This document shows, in pieces, positions 62,420 through 64,000 of a stretch of 64,000 bases of DNA. A program made the position numbers and the translations under genes. Source of the stretch: Pelagimonas sp050633425 (GTDB lineage: Bacteria > Pseudomonadota > Alphaproteobacteria > Rhodobacterales > Rhodobacteraceae); assembly GCF_050633425.1 (NCBI RefSeq), contig NZ_JBOEGM010000002.1, positions 124,001 through 188,000 of the forward strand, written 5' to 3'. The first letter of the stretch is position 1; the number at the start of each line of letters is the position of its first letter. Below the pieces are notes generated by a model, which had not been told where the DNA came from, searched no databases, and saw nothing but the letters and a program-made list of their open reading frames with translations.

Positions 62420-63886
62420 TCATTGGTTGGCGCCGTGTTCGGACGGTTCCACGCGTTTTTGCGCCCAATCGATGCTGTCGATGTGGCGAATGGGTTGCCC
62501 GGTGAAATTGGACGAGATCAGCGCAGGATCGGCCAAGGCATCAATGGCAAAGCCAAGCCCGTGGCAGTCTAGACAGACAGATCGGATCATCTTTTCATTC
62601 GGACGAAGATTGTCGTTTTGGTTGTGATTGGTCAGCGCAAAACCCTTCTTTTCGGTTTGCGCCATGTGGCAGGTCGCACAGGTCACGCCGCTGCCTGCGG
62701 GTGCGGCCCCGGACATTTCAGCCTGCCACAGGCTGTGGTGGGGGCTGTTTTCATAGGCTTGGCTGTGGTCATCGGAATGACAGGTCAAACAGGCGGTAAC
62801 TGCTGTGTGTTGGGGCTCTTCGCGGTGAGGGAGGTGACAAGAATTGCAGGTCATGCCTTGGCCATGAGCGTCTTGAGACAGTTCAACACGCGCCTCGTCT
62901 GTGGTCATCGTGCGCGGAGGTCCTGGATCGTCCAGATAGGTTTCGATGGCTGAAATCAAAACTTCAGGCGCGTCCGGCCAGCCAAGTTTCTTTAGCCGCT
63001 TTTCAGCGTCACGTGGTTTTGAGATTTTGGAATGGCCACGCATCCCATGCCGCCCCAGCGAAAAACTCTTGGCCGCCCCCTTGTGGCAATCGGCACAAAC
63101 AGCCTGATCGGGATGATCTGTCCATTCGGTGAGTTCAGGCGCATGACAGTTTTGGCAGGTGACCTCTGCTGCCGCATGGGCCGATGCCGCCCAATCGTGG
63201 TTGATGTCATCGGTTTCTGACGGGGCCGAGATAGATGCGAGATAAGTCGAAATTTCTTGCTCATCGACGGCTCGTGGCACGCTAGGCAAGGCTGCCGCCG
63301 CGATGATTGGCGTGTCCGTGAGCCAGCCTGTTTTGGCGTGTTTGACCAAAAAGTCTTCATATAACGCGCGGTTGTCATGGTAGTTGTGACACCCCGCAGA
63401 GGCACAGGTATCAAATGTCAGATCAGCGTGGCTTTCACGATCTTTTCGAATGTCCTGTTCACCTTCGGAATGGCAGGCAATGCAGAAATCCCCCTGCAAG
63501 GTCAGCATCATAGGTTCTGTTTGCTCGGGAAGGTGTTCTGCGTGGCAGGTGGTGCAAAATCGCCCGTCGACATCCTCCCAATAGGCGGCCATGCGCGGAT
63601 TGGTGAATTTCTTTTTTGGGTGGCTGTCATCGCCTGCCTTGAGTTCGTCTTTGTGGCAGGTCAGGCAGGTCTTGTTGATGGATTTTTTGACCTTGGCTTG
63701 GGATTCAAAGGGCTTGGCGGTGTGGCAAGTCTCACATGAAATCTCAAGCTGATGATGGGCTCCGGCTGATTGTCCGGGCAACAAAACGGTTCGGTCGCCA
63801 CCGATGTATAGGGTGGCAAAGACTGCGCTTGCCGTGAGGGCGGTCAGCACCATCCATAGCGTCCAGAGTAAGGCGGTCCGTGACAT
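62420..63886 (-). CDS. Multihaem cytochrome c (11 haem-binding motifs)
   Basis: A 488-residue protein with an N-terminal anchor (ALLWTLWMVLTALTASAVFA) and eleven haem motifs: CXXCH starting at Cys51, 74, 111, 135, 244, 264, 347, 366, 403 and 438, plus CASAGCH (CX4CH) at 161. GAGGGAGGATAG precedes the ATG at 63886. It does not match NapC/NrfH, NrfA or HAO patterns by eye. It probably exchanges electrons between a membrane cytochrome b (next upstream) and periplasmic partners. Substrate or acceptor unknown. Confidence 0.85.
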   Translation of the reverse strand: MSRTALLWTLWMVLTALTASAVFATLYIGGDRTVLLPGQSAGAHHQLEISCETCHTAKPFESQAKVKKSINKTCLTCHKDELKAGDDSHPKKKFTNPRMAAYWEDVDGRFCTTCHAEHLPEQTEPMMLTLQGDFCIACHSEGEQDIRKDRESHADLTFDTCASAGCHNYHDNRALYEDFLVKHAKTGWLTDTPIIAAAALPSVPRAVDEQEISTYLASISAPSETDDINHDWAASAHAAAEVTCQNCHAPELTEWTDHPDQAVCADCHKGAAKSFSLGRHGMRGHSKISKPRDAEKRLKKLGWPDAPEVLISAIETYLDDPGPPRTMTTDEARVELSQDAHGQGMTCNSCHLPHREEPQHTAVTACLTCHSDDHSQAYENSPHHSLWQAEMSGAAPAGSGVTCATCHMAQTEKKGFALTNHNQNDNLRPNEKMIRSVCLDCHGLGFAIDALADPALISSNFTGQPIRHIDSIDWAQKRVEPSEHGANQ

Positions 63887-63897
63887 TCTATCCTCCC

Positions 63898-64000
63898 TCA
63901 AAACGCATAGCTGGTGAGAACATGGGCGAGGATCAAAACCGGAAGCGGCCAGACCGCGAGGATATGCAGCCAAGTCGGCAACCGCCGTGCCGGCTTTCTG
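63898..64000 (-). CDS. Membrane cytochrome b-type protein (partial, C-terminus)
   Basis: The last 33 residues before the TGA at 63898-63900 form one hydrophobic helix (WLHILAVWPLPVLILAHVLT, then SYAF). The frame runs off the window edge. It ends 11 bases before the multihaem gene and so heads the same operon. The helix is compatible with a cytochrome b/b561-type quinol-interacting subunit, but identity is not certain from this much. Confidence 0.65.
   Translation of the reverse strand, partial: RKPARRLPTWLHILAVWPLPVLILAHVLTSYAF

Noticed and set aside
1..64000. CRISPR arrays, insertion sequences, prophage genes, attachment sites
   Set aside because: No regularly spaced repeats, transposase or integrase motifs, or tRNA-linked direct repeats were seen.

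Overview
The window looks like a chromosomal segment of a marine-type Rhodobacterales (Roseobacter-group) alphaproteobacterium. This rests on gene order and family content: the lptC-lptA-lptB-hpf-ptsN run with RNase D in front, rimP-nusA-ylxR-infB, a Hint_2 protein, GT14-type glycosyltransferases beside carbohydrate sulfotransferases, a purine-ring catabolic cluster and many paired small hypothetical genes. I saw no rRNA, tRNA, insertion sequence, phage gene or CRISPR array. Genes are dense on both strands; only two gene-free stretches exceed 300 bases (14852-15803 and 50118-50472).

Layout. 1-2754: tail of an unidentified gene, a carbohydrate sulfotransferase and a divergent GT14-like branching glycosyltransferase. 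2838-13651: housekeeping and repair genes (HIT protein, ABC ATPase, CHCC zinc finger protein, pirin, DNA polymerase I, nth-adenosine kinase, Hint protein, Ada-type methyltransferase, OmpA lipoprotein, FMN reductase). 13648-14851: VOC protein and an ExoY-type phosphoglycosyl transferase. 15804-19628: RNase D, LptC/A/B, HPF and PtsN. 19704-29125: a reverse-strand glycan block (galU, galE, GT4, GT2, GT14 and a two-module sulfotransferase, then another GT2 and a CysQ-like PAP phosphatase). An ABC-2 export permease follows on the forward strand. 30190-38870: two tandem SH3 proteins, AlkB divergent from dnaK-dnaJ, radC, a PstS-OmpA fusion and a membrane-anchored unknown. 39001-44684: secA, parvulin, argJ, mutT and a 47-residue gene. 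44757-50117: the rimP-nusA-ylxR-infB operon. 50473-52107: small envelope proteins. 52211-56907: purine catabolism. 57003-60787: smpB, small genes and sseA with an aminotransferase. 60930-64000: a globin and c-type cytochrome cluster ending in a truncated cytochrome b gene.

How genes work together. UDP-sugar supply (GalU, GalE), chain initiation (ExoY type), four to five glycosyltransferases, two sulfotransferase proteins, PAP disposal (CysQ) and an ABC-2 exporter together suggest a sulfated surface or secreted polysaccharide; this is inference. The uric acid degradation genes form a divergent unit around a strong palindrome: HIU hydrolase one way; allantoinase-OHCU decarboxylase fusion, ureidoglycine aminohydrolase, ureidoglycolate lyase and an NCS2 permease the other. 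The right edge carries an operon-like run with an 11-motif multihaem cytochrome, a Tll0287-like haem protein, a monohaem cytochrome and a bacterial globin; its substrate is unknown.

The best candidates for something undescribed are the sulfated-glycan block with its GT14/sulfotransferase pairings and the multihaem cytochrome module. Regulatory sequences read by eye include a heat-shock type promoter for dnaK, a terminator between dnaK and dnaJ, a promoter plus attenuator-like terminator ahead of rimP, and palindromes upstream of galU and between the purine genes.
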